DNA of 64,000 nucleotides from Alpinimonas psychrophila (lineage in GTDB: Bacteria; Actinomycetota; Actinomycetes; Actinomycetales; Microbacteriaceae), in assembly GCF_014137865.1 (NCBI RefSeq), contig NZ_JACGWU010000001.1, positions 682,001 to 746,000 of the forward strand. The letters run 5' to 3'. Shown piece by piece: positions 19,610 through 27,266 of this stretch (positions are counted from its first letter, which is position 1; every line of letters starts with the position of its first letter). Below the pieces are notes generated by a model that saw nothing but the letters and a program-made list of their open reading frames with translations, was not told the origin of the DNA and did no database searches. A program made the translations under genes and the position numbers.

Positions 19610-21091
19610 ATGAGCGAGTCCGTCAGCCTTCCCGCCCTCGGCGAAAGTGTTACCGAGGGTACTGTCACCCGTTGGCTCAAGAATGTTGGTGACCGCGTTG
19701 AGGTCGACGAGCCGCTCGTGGAGGTATCAACTGACAAAGTCGATACCGAGATTCCTTCTCCCATCGCTGGGGTCATTGAGGCAATCCTCGTGCAAGAAGA
19801 CGAGACAGTAGCCGTTGGAACACCCCTTGTAACGATTGGCGATGGTTCCGGCGCCGGTGCCGCGGCTCCCATAGCAGCACCTGCCGCTGCTGAGCCTGCC
19901 GCTGCTGAGCCTGCCGCTGCTGAGCCTGCCGCTGCTGAGCCTGCCGCTGCTGAGCCTGCCGCTGCAGAACCTGTGGCTGCAGAACCTGTGGCTGCTGAGA
20001 CTGTGGCCTCACCGGTAGCTGAGTCCGCGCCAGCCACACCCGCGCCCGCTGCCGCAACTCCTGCACCCGCGCCCGTCATCCCCGCTCCGGTTGCGTTAGC
20101 CCCGGTGTCAGCGCCAGTCGCCCCGGTTGCTGACGTTCCGGTTGCTCCCGCAGCTCCTAGTGCTCCCGCTAGCGCCTCGGCAAAGACCGGTGCCCATGCA
20201 AGCAATGCTGGCTATGTCACCCCCATTGTTCGCAAACTTGCCAATGACACCGGAGTAAACCTCTCCGCCGTCACCGGCACAGGAATCGGCGGTCGAATCC
20301 GTAAAGAGGACATTCTCCAGGCCAGCGTTGCCCCCGCAACTAACACTGCGGTCCGCACGCCTCTCATCATTTCTCCCCTCCGAGGGACTGTGGTTCCGAT
20401 GACGCGTTTGCGCAAGGTTGTTGCCGAGCGTGCTGTTATCTCCATGCAAAGCACAGCTCAACTGACCACTGTCGTCGAGGTTGATGTCACCGCAATCGCG
20501 ACTCTTCGGGATTCCGTCAAGGATCGATTCGTCGCGGCAACAGGGGTGAAACTTAGCTTCCTTCCTTTCTTCACCCTGGCAGCCACGGAGGCCTTAAAGT
20601 CATTCCCAGTCATAAACGCGACCGTTGACGGTGACAATATTGTCTACCCGGGGCACGAAAACGTCAGCATTGCCGTTGACACAGAGCGCGGCCTATTGAC
20701 GCCTGTCGTCAAGAATGCTGGAGACCTGAATATTGCCCAGTATGCGTTGGCCATTGCCGACGTTGCGGAGCGCACCCGCAATAACCAGCTCAAGCCCGAT
20801 GAACTTGCCGGCGGCACATTCACCGTCACCAATACAGGTTCTCGTGGGGCACTGTTTGACACGCCTGTTGTGTTCTTGCCCCAGCTGGCCATCTTGGGAA
20901 CGGGAATAGTCACCAAGCGAGCGATCGTCATGAAAGCAGCAGGTCAGGACGTTATCGCGATTCGTTCGATGGTTTACCTAGCCCTTTCATACGACCACCG
21001 CATTATTGACGGAGCAGATGCTGCTCGATTCTTGACCGCGGTGAAAAACCGCCTCGAGGAAGCCGCCTTCGACACTGACTTGGGCATCTAG
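19610..21091 (+). CDS. sucB: 2-oxoacid dehydrogenase E2, dihydrolipoyllysine acyltransferase
   Basis: Core acyltransferase of the pyruvate and/or 2-oxoglutarate dehydrogenase complex; 493 residues from the ATG at 19610, with TAGGAG nine bases upstream. One lipoyl domain carries the lipoylated Lys43 in STDKVDT. A long Ala/Pro/Glu linker (about 85-185) follows, partly built from tandem repeats. The peripheral subunit-binding domain ([10 protein letters not shown]) and the catalytic domain ending in SYDHRIIDG come last. Actinobacterial members are named SucB, but one E2 may serve both complexes, and AceE is encoded at 39839. Confidence 0.93.
   Translation: MSESVSLPALGESVTEGTVTRWLKNVGDRVEVDEPLVEVSTDKVDTEIPSPIAGVIEAILVQEDETVAVGTPLVTIGDGSGAGAAAPIAAPAAAEPAAAEPAAAEPAAAEPAAAEPAAAEPVAAEPVAAETVASPVAESAPATPAPAAATPAPAPVIPAPVALAPVSAPVAPVADVPVAPAAPSAPASASAKTGAHASNAGYVTPIVRKLANDTGVNLSAVTGTGIGGRIRKEDILQASVAPATNTAVRTPLIISPLRGTVVPMTRLRKVVAERAVISMQSTAQLTTVVEVDVTAIATLRDSVKDRFVAATGVKLSFLPFFTLAATEALKSFPVINATVDGDNIVYPGHENVSIAVDTERGLLTPVVKNAGDLNIAQYALAIADVAERTRNNQLKPDELAGGTFTVTNTGSRGALFDTPVVFLPQLAILGTGIVTKRAIVMKAAGQDVIAIRSMVYLALSYDHRIIDGADAARFLTAVKNRLEEAAFDTDLGI
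19881..20000 (+). repeat. 15-bp tandem repeat encoding the E2 linker
   Basis: Five perfect copies of CTGCCGCTGCTGAGC run from 19881 to 19955, followed by three degenerate copies to 20000. They encode repeating Ala-Ala-Ala-Glu-Pro units. Perfect identity, including third positions, indicates recent slippage or recombination; copy number is likely to vary among strains. Confidence 0.95.
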
Positions 21092-21918
21092 CCTGCCGGG
21101 TCAAAAACATCGCGCGTTCGCCATCCGTTCTCCTGTTTTTGGAGCAACAGGGTGGCGATCGTTCTTTCCCCCGAAACTGTCGCACTCACTTCAACCAGAA
21201 CGAAGTCGCCGTTACGGCTAACAATACGTCCCACCACCGGCTCCGCGGCGTTCGACGTCGCCCCGGTTCTGGTGCCCAACAACGAGGCAACTCTGCCGGC
21301 ATGAACCTCGGCAATCGCGAACGCAAGGGGGTCGCCTATAACCTTGTCCGCCCCCATCGTCCCCACATCAACACTAATCCTGCTCGATCCACTGTTCAGC
21401 GGGGCATTTTCCTGAACGTCGTTGCTTCCGATCCCAACGAGTAAAACCGTGACCAGACCGAACCCGACGATAACGAACACACTGGCAAGACGTCGACGTC
21501 GACCAATGAGACTGCTCGTCAATGACATTATTCTTGTCGCGAATGAGATGACAGCAGAGGGCACCCTCGGTGTCGGAGCATCTTTTTCGTTCTCCTCGAT
21601 GGTGTCCGCTCTCTCGAAAAGCACGGGGGTGCCATTGCCAGTAAAAGGCCACCGTAGATCACGAGCGGGGACTGTTTGATCACCCGCGGGATCTATCGAT
21701 GGCGGAATGCTCCTCGCCGTTAAGACAACGAGATCTCCATTTGGCGCTCGCCCAACATCCAGAACATCATCGTCTCCATGCACGGACGCACCTCTGGGCA
21801 CGACCTGCAGGAATACTGCGCCCTCGGCCCCATTCTCTTGGGGACGCGCCAAGAACGACTGCCGTGAGGAAACGAATCGCCCCAGGGTATAGCCGCAAAG
21901 CTTTTGCTCAAGTCTCAT
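21088..21918 (-). CDS. Hypothetical membrane-anchored protein
   Basis: Unrecognised protein of 276 residues from the ATG at 21918; the frame can extend to 21987. An N-terminal soluble region of about 135 residues contains [12 protein letters not shown] basic RRRR stop signal precedes a single span at about residues 145-164, and a 110-residue C-terminal domain, probably outside the membrane, ends with a beta-rich segment ([20 protein letters not shown]). No start has a clear ribosome binding site. Its stop overlaps the convergent sucB stop within CTAG. Real coding is supported by the uninterrupted frame and by fit between sucB and lipB, but no family is identified. Confidence 0.7.
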   Translation of the reverse strand: MRLEQKLCGYTLGRFVSSRQSFLARPQENGAEGAVFLQVVPRGASVHGDDDVLDVGRAPNGDLVVLTARSIPPSIDPAGDQTVPARDLRWPFTGNGTPVLFERADTIEENEKDAPTPRVPSAVISFATRIMSLTSSLIGRRRRLASVFVIVGFGLVTVLLVGIGSNDVQENAPLNSGSSRISVDVGTMGADKVIGDPLAFAIAEVHAGRVASLLGTRTGATSNAAEPVVGRIVSRNGDFVLVEVSATVSGERTIATLLLQKQENGWRTRDVFDPAG

Positions 21919-22021
21919 GAAGCCAAGCCTGTACTGGCACAAGCGCCCCACGACCCTCGTTCGTCGAATTGGTGGATTGTTTAGCATCCTGTCGGCTCGT
22001 GAGGGAAAGGAGGACAGCGGA

Positions 22022-22033
22022 TAGACTTACCTA
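22022..22033 (+). promoter_or_regulatory. Leaderless -10 element for lipB
   Basis: TAGACT at 22022-22027, six bases, then the lipB ATG at 22034. No ribosome binding site is present. Confidence 0.55.
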
Positions 22034-22675
22034 ATGCTTGACGTGGTTGTTCTCGGAATCAGCGATGACCCGGTTCCTTATCTTGAGGGTTGGGAACTTC
22101 AGCGACAAATCCACGCTGACGTCGTGAACGGTAGCCGCCCAGATACGCTGCTGCTCTTGCAACATGAGAGCGTCTATACAGCAGGCAAGCGGACGGAACA
22201 CTCCGAAAGGCCCGTCGATGGCACTCCCGTGATTGATGTCGATCGCGGTGGCAAAATCACGTGGCATGGTCCTGGTCAATTAGTGGGCTACCCGATTACC
22301 CGTCTTGCCCAACCCATCGACGTCGTTGGCTATGTGCGAACAATTGAGAACCTTCTCATTGATGTGCTGGCAAAGTTCTCCGTTTCCGGGCAACAGGTCG
22401 AAGGGCGTTCGGGTGTCTGGGTGCAGCAGGGTAGTGGTTGCGACAAACTTGCGGCAATCGGTATCCGTGTAAGTGAAGGCGTCACCATGCATGGGTTTGC
22501 TTTGAACTGCAACAACACTCTCGACGCCTATGACAACATCGTTGCCTGCGGCATTCGGGATGCCGGCGCCACCACCATTTCACACCTAACGGGAAGAAAC
22601 GTCACTCCTGCCGACGCTATTCCTGTTGTTACTCGTATCTTCCAACACCATTTTGAGGAATCTCATGTCAGCTGA
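22034..22675 (+). CDS. lipB: Lipoyl(octanoyl) transferase
   Basis: Moves octanoyl groups from acyl carrier protein to lipoyl domains such as that of the E2 encoded just upstream. 213 residues. [17 protein letters not shown] spans about 71-87, the catalytic Cys is Cys172 (IVACGI) and the partner Lys is Lys138 (KLAAIGIRV). The ATG at 22034 appears leaderless. The gene overlaps lipA by 11 bases, so octanoyl transfer and sulfur insertion are co-expressed. Confidence 0.96.
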   Translation: MLDVVVLGISDDPVPYLEGWELQRQIHADVVNGSRPDTLLLLQHESVYTAGKRTEHSERPVDGTPVIDVDRGGKITWHGPGQLVGYPITRLAQPIDVVGYVRTIENLLIDVLAKFSVSGQQVEGRSGVWVQQGSGCDKLAAIGIRVSEGVTMHGFALNCNNTLDAYDNIVACGIRDAGATTISHLTGRNVTPADAIPVVTRIFQHHFEESHVS

Positions 22676-23645
22676 TGGCCGCAAGCTCCTTCGTCTTGAA
22701 GTTCGCAACAGCGAAACCCCGATTGAGAGAAAACCCGACTGGATAAAGACCAAGGCCAAGATGGGCCCGGAGTACCAGAAACTTCAACAGCTCGTTAAGA
22801 GCGAAGACCTTCACACGGTCTGCCAAGAGGCGGGTTGCCCGAACATCTATGAGTGCTGGGAAGACCGCGAGGCGACCTTCCTCATTGGCGGGGCTCAATG
22901 CACACGTCGTTGTGACTTTTGCCAGATTGATACCGGCAAGCCTGCCGCCTTCGATGCTGATGAACCCCGTCGTGTGGGAGAGTCTGTTGTCAAAATGAAT
23001 CTTCGCTATGCCACGGTCACCGGTGTTGCACGCGATGATCTCGAAGATGAAGGTTCGTGGCTCTATGCCGAAACAATTCGGCAAATTCACCAGCAGAACC
23101 TCGGCACCGGCGTTGAAATCCTCGTTCCCGATTTCTCGGGAAAGCCCGAGCACCTTCAACGAGTCTTTGATGCCCAGCCTGAGGTTTTCGCCCACAATGT
23201 TGAGACTGTTCCCCGTATCTTCAAGCGTGTTCGCCCTGCGTTTACCTTCGAACGTTCCTTGGACGTTCTCACGCAAGGCCGAAACGCCGGCATGATCACG
23301 AAGTCGAACCTCATCCTCGGAATGGGCGAAGAGAGGTCCGAAGTCAGTTCGGCGCTCCAGGATCTTCATGATGCGGGAACCGACATCATTACAATCACCC
23401 AATACCTTCGCCCGAGCCCCCGCCATCTTCCTGTCGCTCGCTGGGTGCGTCCCGAAGAATTTGTCGAGCTGAAGCACGAAGCGGAGGCCATCGGCTTCTT
23501 GGGCGTCCTATCGGGACCTCTGGTACGAAGCTCTTATCGTGCTGGCCGGTTGTACGCCCAGTCCATGGTCGCAAAAGGTCGCACACTTCCGGAGAACCTC
23601 GCTCATCTCGCCGACACCAGTCTGGGCTTCGCTCAAGCCGTTTAG
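22665..23645 (+). CDS. lipA: Lipoyl synthase
   Basis: Radical-SAM enzyme that inserts two sulfurs into the octanoyl group on lipoyl domains. 326 residues from the ATG at 22665, preceded by TGAGGA; the longer frame to 22626 is unsupported. The auxiliary cluster ligands are Cys53, Cys58 and Cys64; the radical-SAM cluster ligands are Cys79, Cys83 and Cys86 in CTRRCDFC. The conserved C-terminal RSSY motif that binds the auxiliary cluster is also present. Confidence 0.97.
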   Translation: MSADGRKLLRLEVRNSETPIERKPDWIKTKAKMGPEYQKLQQLVKSEDLHTVCQEAGCPNIYECWEDREATFLIGGAQCTRRCDFCQIDTGKPAAFDADEPRRVGESVVKMNLRYATVTGVARDDLEDEGSWLYAETIRQIHQQNLGTGVEILVPDFSGKPEHLQRVFDAQPEVFAHNVETVPRIFKRVRPAFTFERSLDVLTQGRNAGMITKSNLILGMGEERSEVSSALQDLHDAGTDIITITQYLRPSPRHLPVARWVRPEEFVELKHEAEAIGFLGVLSGPLVRSSYRAGRLYAQSMVAKGRTLPENLAHLADTSLGFAQAV

Positions 23646-23707
23646 CACCACACTATTGACCTCAAATCAGACGGCCTTTGTGGCCTTCTTGACACCTCAA
23701 GATTGGG

Positions 23708-23720
23708 TATTCTGATACTT
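23708..23720 (+). promoter_or_regulatory. Leaderless -10 element for the DUF4191 gene
   Basis: TATTCT at 23708-23713, seven bases, then ATG at 23721. A TTGACA at 23689-23694 is only 13 bases upstream of it, shorter than a normal spacer. Confidence 0.5.
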
Positions 23721-24416
23721 ATGGCACGTACAAAGAAAAAAAAGGGTCCCGGCCGCCTCTCTCAAATGTGGCAAGTTTTTCAGATGACGCGTCGCCACGA
23801 TGCAAACATCGTTTGGTTCATGATCCTGTCAATCGTAGGACCAACCGCTGTCGGAATTATCGCGGGCCTTGTGCTGTGGCAAAATAACGTTTTTACTCTC
23901 GTTATGGCCATCCTGATTGGCGTCCTCATCGGCGTCTTGTTGGGCCTCATTGTTCTCGGGCGCCGCGCGGAGCGTGCCGCCTATTCCCAGATTGAAGGCC
24001 AGCCCGGTGCTGTCGGTGCCGTCATTAAATCCGCTCTACGCCGGGGCTGGCTCTCAACAGAGCAACCGGTAGCAATCAACCCAAAGACACAGGATGCCGT
24101 CTACCGCGCCGTAGGACGTGGCGGTGTCGTTCTCATTGCGGAAGGCCCAACTTCTCGTACTCAGCGGCTAGCAGAGGACGAGCGCCGAAAGACAGCAAAG
24201 GTCGTCCCCAACGTACCGATAACTGTCATCAGTGTGGGCCCCGACCATGACTCCGTGCGGCTGCACAAACTGGGTGGACGAATGGCACGCGTCAAGGCAG
24301 TCCTGACAAAGTCCGAAGTAACGGTTGTCAATAACCGTCTTCAGTCACTCGGCGCCAATATCCCAATCCCCAAGGGAATCGACCCGTTCAAGGCTCGGCC
24401 TTCTCGCGGGCGCTGA
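23721..24416 (+). CDS. DUF4191 membrane protein
   Basis: Conserved actinobacterial protein of 231 residues, function unknown, nearly always found next to lipA. A basic N-terminus (MARTKKKKGPGR) is followed by two membrane spans at about residues 32-53 and 58-79, then a soluble cytoplasmic domain with VGRGGVVLIAEGP. The ATG at 23721 is chosen because the conserved start MARTKKK begins there; no ribosome binding site, but TATTCT lies seven bases upstream. It converges on the RDD gene. Confidence 0.92.
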   Translation: MARTKKKKGPGRLSQMWQVFQMTRRHDANIVWFMILSIVGPTAVGIIAGLVLWQNNVFTLVMAILIGVLIGVLLGLIVLGRRAERAAYSQIEGQPGAVGAVIKSALRRGWLSTEQPVAINPKTQDAVYRAVGRGGVVLIAEGPTSRTQRLAEDERRKTAKVVPNVPITVISVGPDHDSVRLHKLGGRMARVKAVLTKSEVTVVNNRLQSLGANIPIPKGIDPFKARPSRGR

Positions 24417-24418
24417 TT

Positions 24419-24441
24419 CGGTCACGAAATGGTCGTCACCG
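24419..24441. terminator. Weak hairpin between convergent DUF4191 and RDD genes
   Basis: CGGT-c-ACGA pairs with TCGT-c-ACCG around AATGG, with a C-C mismatch. There is no T-run, so activity is uncertain. Confidence 0.3.
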
Positions 24442-24466
24442 ACGCCACACATGCGTTATTAGGCCC

Positions 24467-24925
24467 CTACGCTCGAAGCAGCATAGTTCCGGCTATTTTG
24501 TCGTGGAATCCGCGTTGATCCGAATCCCAGACAACAGCGGGAAGAACCAGAGCCAATAATGCGGTTCGCACCAGTGGACGCCAGAAGCCAGCGTGCTTGC
24601 CTCGCAGCGTCACAACATGAAGTCCGCACAATCTGTGACCGATACTGCCCCCGATAATGGGAATAGCAATGATCTGCAGGACGACAAATACTCCCAGAAT
24701 TCCAAACTGACCGCCCGGAGCGGACGTCAAACTGAGGTAATCCTTACCCGAAATCAGCATCATGATGACAACGGCGAGGGCCCAATCTATGACGATGGCG
24801 CCAATTCGTCTTCCGATTCTCCCCACGGAACGGGTGCCTGTTTCTGGCAGACCAAGACGTTCTCCGGGAAACTTGCTCATCCCCATGTCGCCGAACCTTT
24901 TGTTTCCCGCGGAGTTGTTGGCCAT
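24467..24925 (-). CDS. RDD family membrane protein
   Basis: Small integral membrane protein of 152 residues in the RDD family; substrate or role unknown. The Arg of the family motif is seen in SVGRIGRRIGAIVIDWALA, followed by three hydrophobic segments, with GGSIGHRLCGLHVV and the closing WDSDQRGFHDKIAGTML typical of the family. The ATG at 24925 (MANNSAGNK) is chosen; TAGAAT ends seven bases upstream. The frame extends far upstream to 25201, but that part is antisense to the glnA start. Confidence 0.88.
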   Translation of the reverse strand: MANNSAGNKRFGDMGMSKFPGERLGLPETGTRSVGRIGRRIGAIVIDWALAVVIMMLISGKDYLSLTSAPGGQFGILGVFVVLQIIAIPIIGGSIGHRLCGLHVVTLRGKHAGFWRPLVRTALLALVLPAVVWDSDQRGFHDKIAGTMLLRA

Positions 24926-24938
24926 ATGCTTGATTCTA
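24926..24938 (-). promoter_or_regulatory. Leaderless -10 element for the RDD gene
   Basis: TAGAAT (24938-24933, minus strand), seven bases, then ATG at 24925. It lies 15 bases from the GlnR-like box of the divergent glnA gene. Confidence 0.55.
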
Positions 24939-24953
24939 CGGGCGGCTACTCTC

Positions 24954-25007
24954 GTAACATGTTGGAAACATTTGCGATACCGCTCTGACATCCTATGAAC
25001 GTAGATT
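24954..25007 (+). promoter_or_regulatory. glnA upstream region: GlnR-like box and -10
   Basis: GTAAC-N6-GAAAC (24954-24969) matches the actinobacterial GlnR consensus gTnAC-n6-GaAAC exactly; weaker copies GATAC and GACAT continue the same 11-base spacing (24976-24991). TAGATT at 25002-25007 is a likely -10, placing the box about 45-50 bases before the start, a usual position for GlnR activation. No glnR gene is in the window. Confidence 0.55.
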
Positions 25008-25061
25008 AAACGAGGTTGCACACGGCATCCCTGCCTTCCAACAATTTGGAGATCCCCAAGC

Positions 25062-26486
25062 ATGTTTAAAGATTCCTCCGACGTTCTGAAGTTCATCAAG
25101 GACACCGACGTCAAGTTCCTTGACATCCGCTTCACTGACCTTCCCGGTGTACAGCAGCACTTTAATATCCCGGCCTCAACGGTTGACGAAGAATTCTTCA
25201 CCGTGGGGCAGATGTTCGACGGTTCGTCGATTCGCGGTTTTGCCTCGATTCACGAGTCGGACATGCAACTGATTCCTGACGTCACGACCGCGTACATTGA
25301 CGCGTTTCGTGCGGAGCGCACGCTCATCATGGTCTTTGATATCTACAACCCTCGTACCGGGGAGATCTACCACCGCGACCCGCGTCAGGTTGCCAAGAAG
25401 GCTGAGAAGTACTTGGCCTCCACCGGTATTGCGGACACCGCATTCTTCGCGCCCGAAGCCGAGTTCTTCATTTTTGACGACGTTCGCTACGAGGTCAACC
25501 AGCACACATCGTTCTACTCCGTAGATTCCAGCGAAGGTGCGTGGAACTCGGGCAAGACCGAAGAAGGTGGAAACCTTGCAAACAAGACGCCTTACAAGGG
25601 CGGCTACTTCCCCGTTAGCCCCGTTGACCAGCACGCTGACTTGCGTGATGACATCTGCATCAAGCTCATCGATGCAGGTCTCATCCTCGAGCGCAGCCAC
25701 CACGAGGTCGGTACAGCCGGCCAGGGTGAAATTAACTACCGTTTCGACACGATGGTTCATGCGGCCGACGATATCCTGAAGTTTAAGTACATCGTGAAGA
25801 ACACGGCCCACGAATGGGGCAAGACGGCAACGTTCATGCCTAAGCCTCTTTTCGGTGACAACGGTTCCGGCATGCACACTCACCAGTCGCTCTGGAGCGA
25901 CGGCGAGCCTTTGTTCTATGACGAGAACGGCTACGGCGGTCTCTCCGACATCGCTCGTTGGTACATCGGTGGTCTGCTCAAGCATGCTGCCGCTGTTATC
26001 GCCTTCACGAACCCTTCGGTGAACTCGTTCCACCGTCTCGTTCCCGGCTTTGAAGCTCCTGTCAACTTGGTCTACTCCGCAGGTAACCGTTCGGCTGCGA
26101 TCCGCATTCCCATCACGGGCACGAACCCCAAGGCCAAGCGAATCGAATTCCGCGCTCCTGACGCTGCTTCGAACCCCTACCTCGCTTTTGCTGCGCAGAT
26201 GATGGCAGGGCTAGACGGTATCAAGAACCGGATCGAGCCCCACGAGCCTGTTGATAAGGACCTCTACGAGTTGCCTCCTGAGGAAGCCAAGAACATTCCT
26301 CAGGTTCCCGCCTCCCTGGATGCCGCCCTCATTGCTCTTGAGCAGGACCACGAATTCCTCCTCGCCGGCGGTGTCTTCACCAAGGACCTCATCGAGACCT
26401 GGATCAACTACAAGCGCGAGAACGAGATCAAGCCTTTGGCTCAGCGCCCCCACCCGTTCGAGTTCGAGCTCTACTACGGGGTGTAA
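25062..26486 (+). CDS. glnA: Glutamine synthetase type I, main enzyme
   Basis: Makes glutamine from glutamate, ammonia and ATP; dodecameric GSI of 474 residues. Motifs include [10 protein letters not shown] (51-60), metal/substrate residues in PEAEFF (131-136), [13 protein letters not shown] and [12 protein letters not shown]. The adenylylation site is Tyr402 in LYELPPEE, so activity can be switched by the GlnE encoded at 27267. Upstream lie a GlnR-like box and a -10; downstream is a long hairpin. Codon choice looks biased, as for a highly expressed gene. Confidence 0.97.
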   Translation: MFKDSSDVLKFIKDTDVKFLDIRFTDLPGVQQHFNIPASTVDEEFFTVGQMFDGSSIRGFASIHESDMQLIPDVTTAYIDAFRAERTLIMVFDIYNPRTGEIYHRDPRQVAKKAEKYLASTGIADTAFFAPEAEFFIFDDVRYEVNQHTSFYSVDSSEGAWNSGKTEEGGNLANKTPYKGGYFPVSPVDQHADLRDDICIKLIDAGLILERSHHEVGTAGQGEINYRFDTMVHAADDILKFKYIVKNTAHEWGKTATFMPKPLFGDNGSGMHTHQSLWSDGEPLFYDENGYGGLSDIARWYIGGLLKHAAAVIAFTNPSVNSFHRLVPGFEAPVNLVYSAGNRSAAIRIPITGTNPKAKRIEFRAPDAASNPYLAFAAQMMAGLDGIKNRIEPHEPVDKDLYELPPEEAKNIPQVPASLDAALIALEQDHEFLLAGGVFTKDLIETWINYKRENEIKPLAQRPHPFEFELYYGV

Positions 26487-26492
26487 CCACTT

Positions 26493-26543
26493 CGCAGAAA
26501 AGGGTGGCCGTCCTCTTGTAGAGGGCGGCCATCCTTTTCTGCG
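26493..26543 (+). terminator. Terminator-like hairpin after glnA
   Basis: A stem of about 22-24 base pairs (26493-26516 with 26520-26543), with CGCAGAAAAGG pairing with CCTTTTCTGCG and a GC-rich inner arm with G-T pairs. No T-run follows, so it may act with Rho or stabilise the 3' end. Confidence 0.65.
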
Positions 26544-26673
26544 GATTCGTGCAACCAGGATTTCATTTCGCAAAATAGATAAAGCGTGCTCCCTTTGTCG
26601 GAGCGGGATGCGCGACTGCGCCATAATTATGAGTGTGAATGCATGGGGTCTACGTCGGATGGTGCTCTAGGTC

Positions 26674-27219
26674 ATGGGGGCTTCTGCTTCGACCGGACGC
26701 ATGTCCGAAGAGGGCCTTCTCATTACCCTTTCGGCCGTTCGAATGAGTGTGAAAAACAGTATCATCGTCAAGGCCCTTCGCGATAACGTCAACTTCGTGC
26801 AGGAGGATTATGCCGCCATCGCACGGGCAGAGTTGCACAAGCTGAGTAAACGAAGTGTTCACGACGCAGAGCGCGTCGAGAAACAACGCAAGCGCCTCAC
26901 GAAGTTCAAGGGAACGTACAGCTATGACGACGACACACGTCAGGATGTGAAGCTCCTTGCCCGACGCCGCAAAGTGTATGAACAACTTGCCGTGTCCCTC
27001 AATGAAGTGGCCGAGAGTGACGAACGGGTTGCCGAGATCCTCGCCGGGGCCCAGTCGGACGCGGCCGCTGAAATCGTGGGTGCCCTGAGCACACGACTGG
27101 TGGAACAAGCTCGTGTTGCCAACGAGCCCGACTACGGCTTCCTTCGGGAGGAGCGAATGCGAAATCTCATCGAGATCGACCTCGCCCTCCTCAAGGCTGC
27201 GCATTCCCCCGAGTACTAG
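26674..27219 (+). CDS. Hypothetical helical protein in the glutamine synthetase cluster
   Basis: Unrecognised soluble protein of 181 residues. It is almost entirely charged, predicted helical sequence (VEKQRKRLTKFKG, LARRRKVYEQLAVSLNEVAE) without cysteines, signal peptide or membrane span. Other starts are ATG at 26701 and 26743; the segment MSVKNSIIVKALRDNVNFVQ begins at 26743. No clear ribosome binding site. It lies between glnA and the convergent glnE, so a link to nitrogen control is conceivable but unproven. Confidence 0.75.
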   Translation: MGASASTGRMSEEGLLITLSAVRMSVKNSIIVKALRDNVNFVQEDYAAIARAELHKLSKRSVHDAERVEKQRKRLTKFKGTYSYDDDTRQDVKLLARRRKVYEQLAVSLNEVAESDERVAEILAGAQSDAAAEIVGALSTRLVEQARVANEPDYGFLREERMRNLIEIDLALLKAAHSPEY

Positions 27220-27266
27220 GTCGCGACGAACGGCTGGAAACTCAACGTGGCCACAAAACGATGGCT

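Noticed and set aside
19881-20000. CRISPR-like or intergenic repeat array
   Set aside because: The repeats are 15-bp units in frame within the E2 linker, without spacers.
23689-23694. TTGACA as the -35 of the DUF4191 promoter
   Set aside because: Spacer to TATTCT is only 13 bases; kept as a remark, not as a promoter call.
16604-24416. Aminopeptidase to lipA block as a horizontally acquired island
   Set aside because: Base composition and gene order match the surrounding conserved actinobacterial backbone; no integrase, repeats or tRNA border.
25176-26033. Open frame of 285 codons antisense to glnA
   Set aside because: Shadow caused by strong codon bias in glnA; no ribosome binding site or recognisable domain.
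26586-26786. Small frame of 66 codons upstream of the hypothetical gene near glnA
   Set aside because: Different frame, overlaps the better-supported 181-aa gene, no ribosome binding site.
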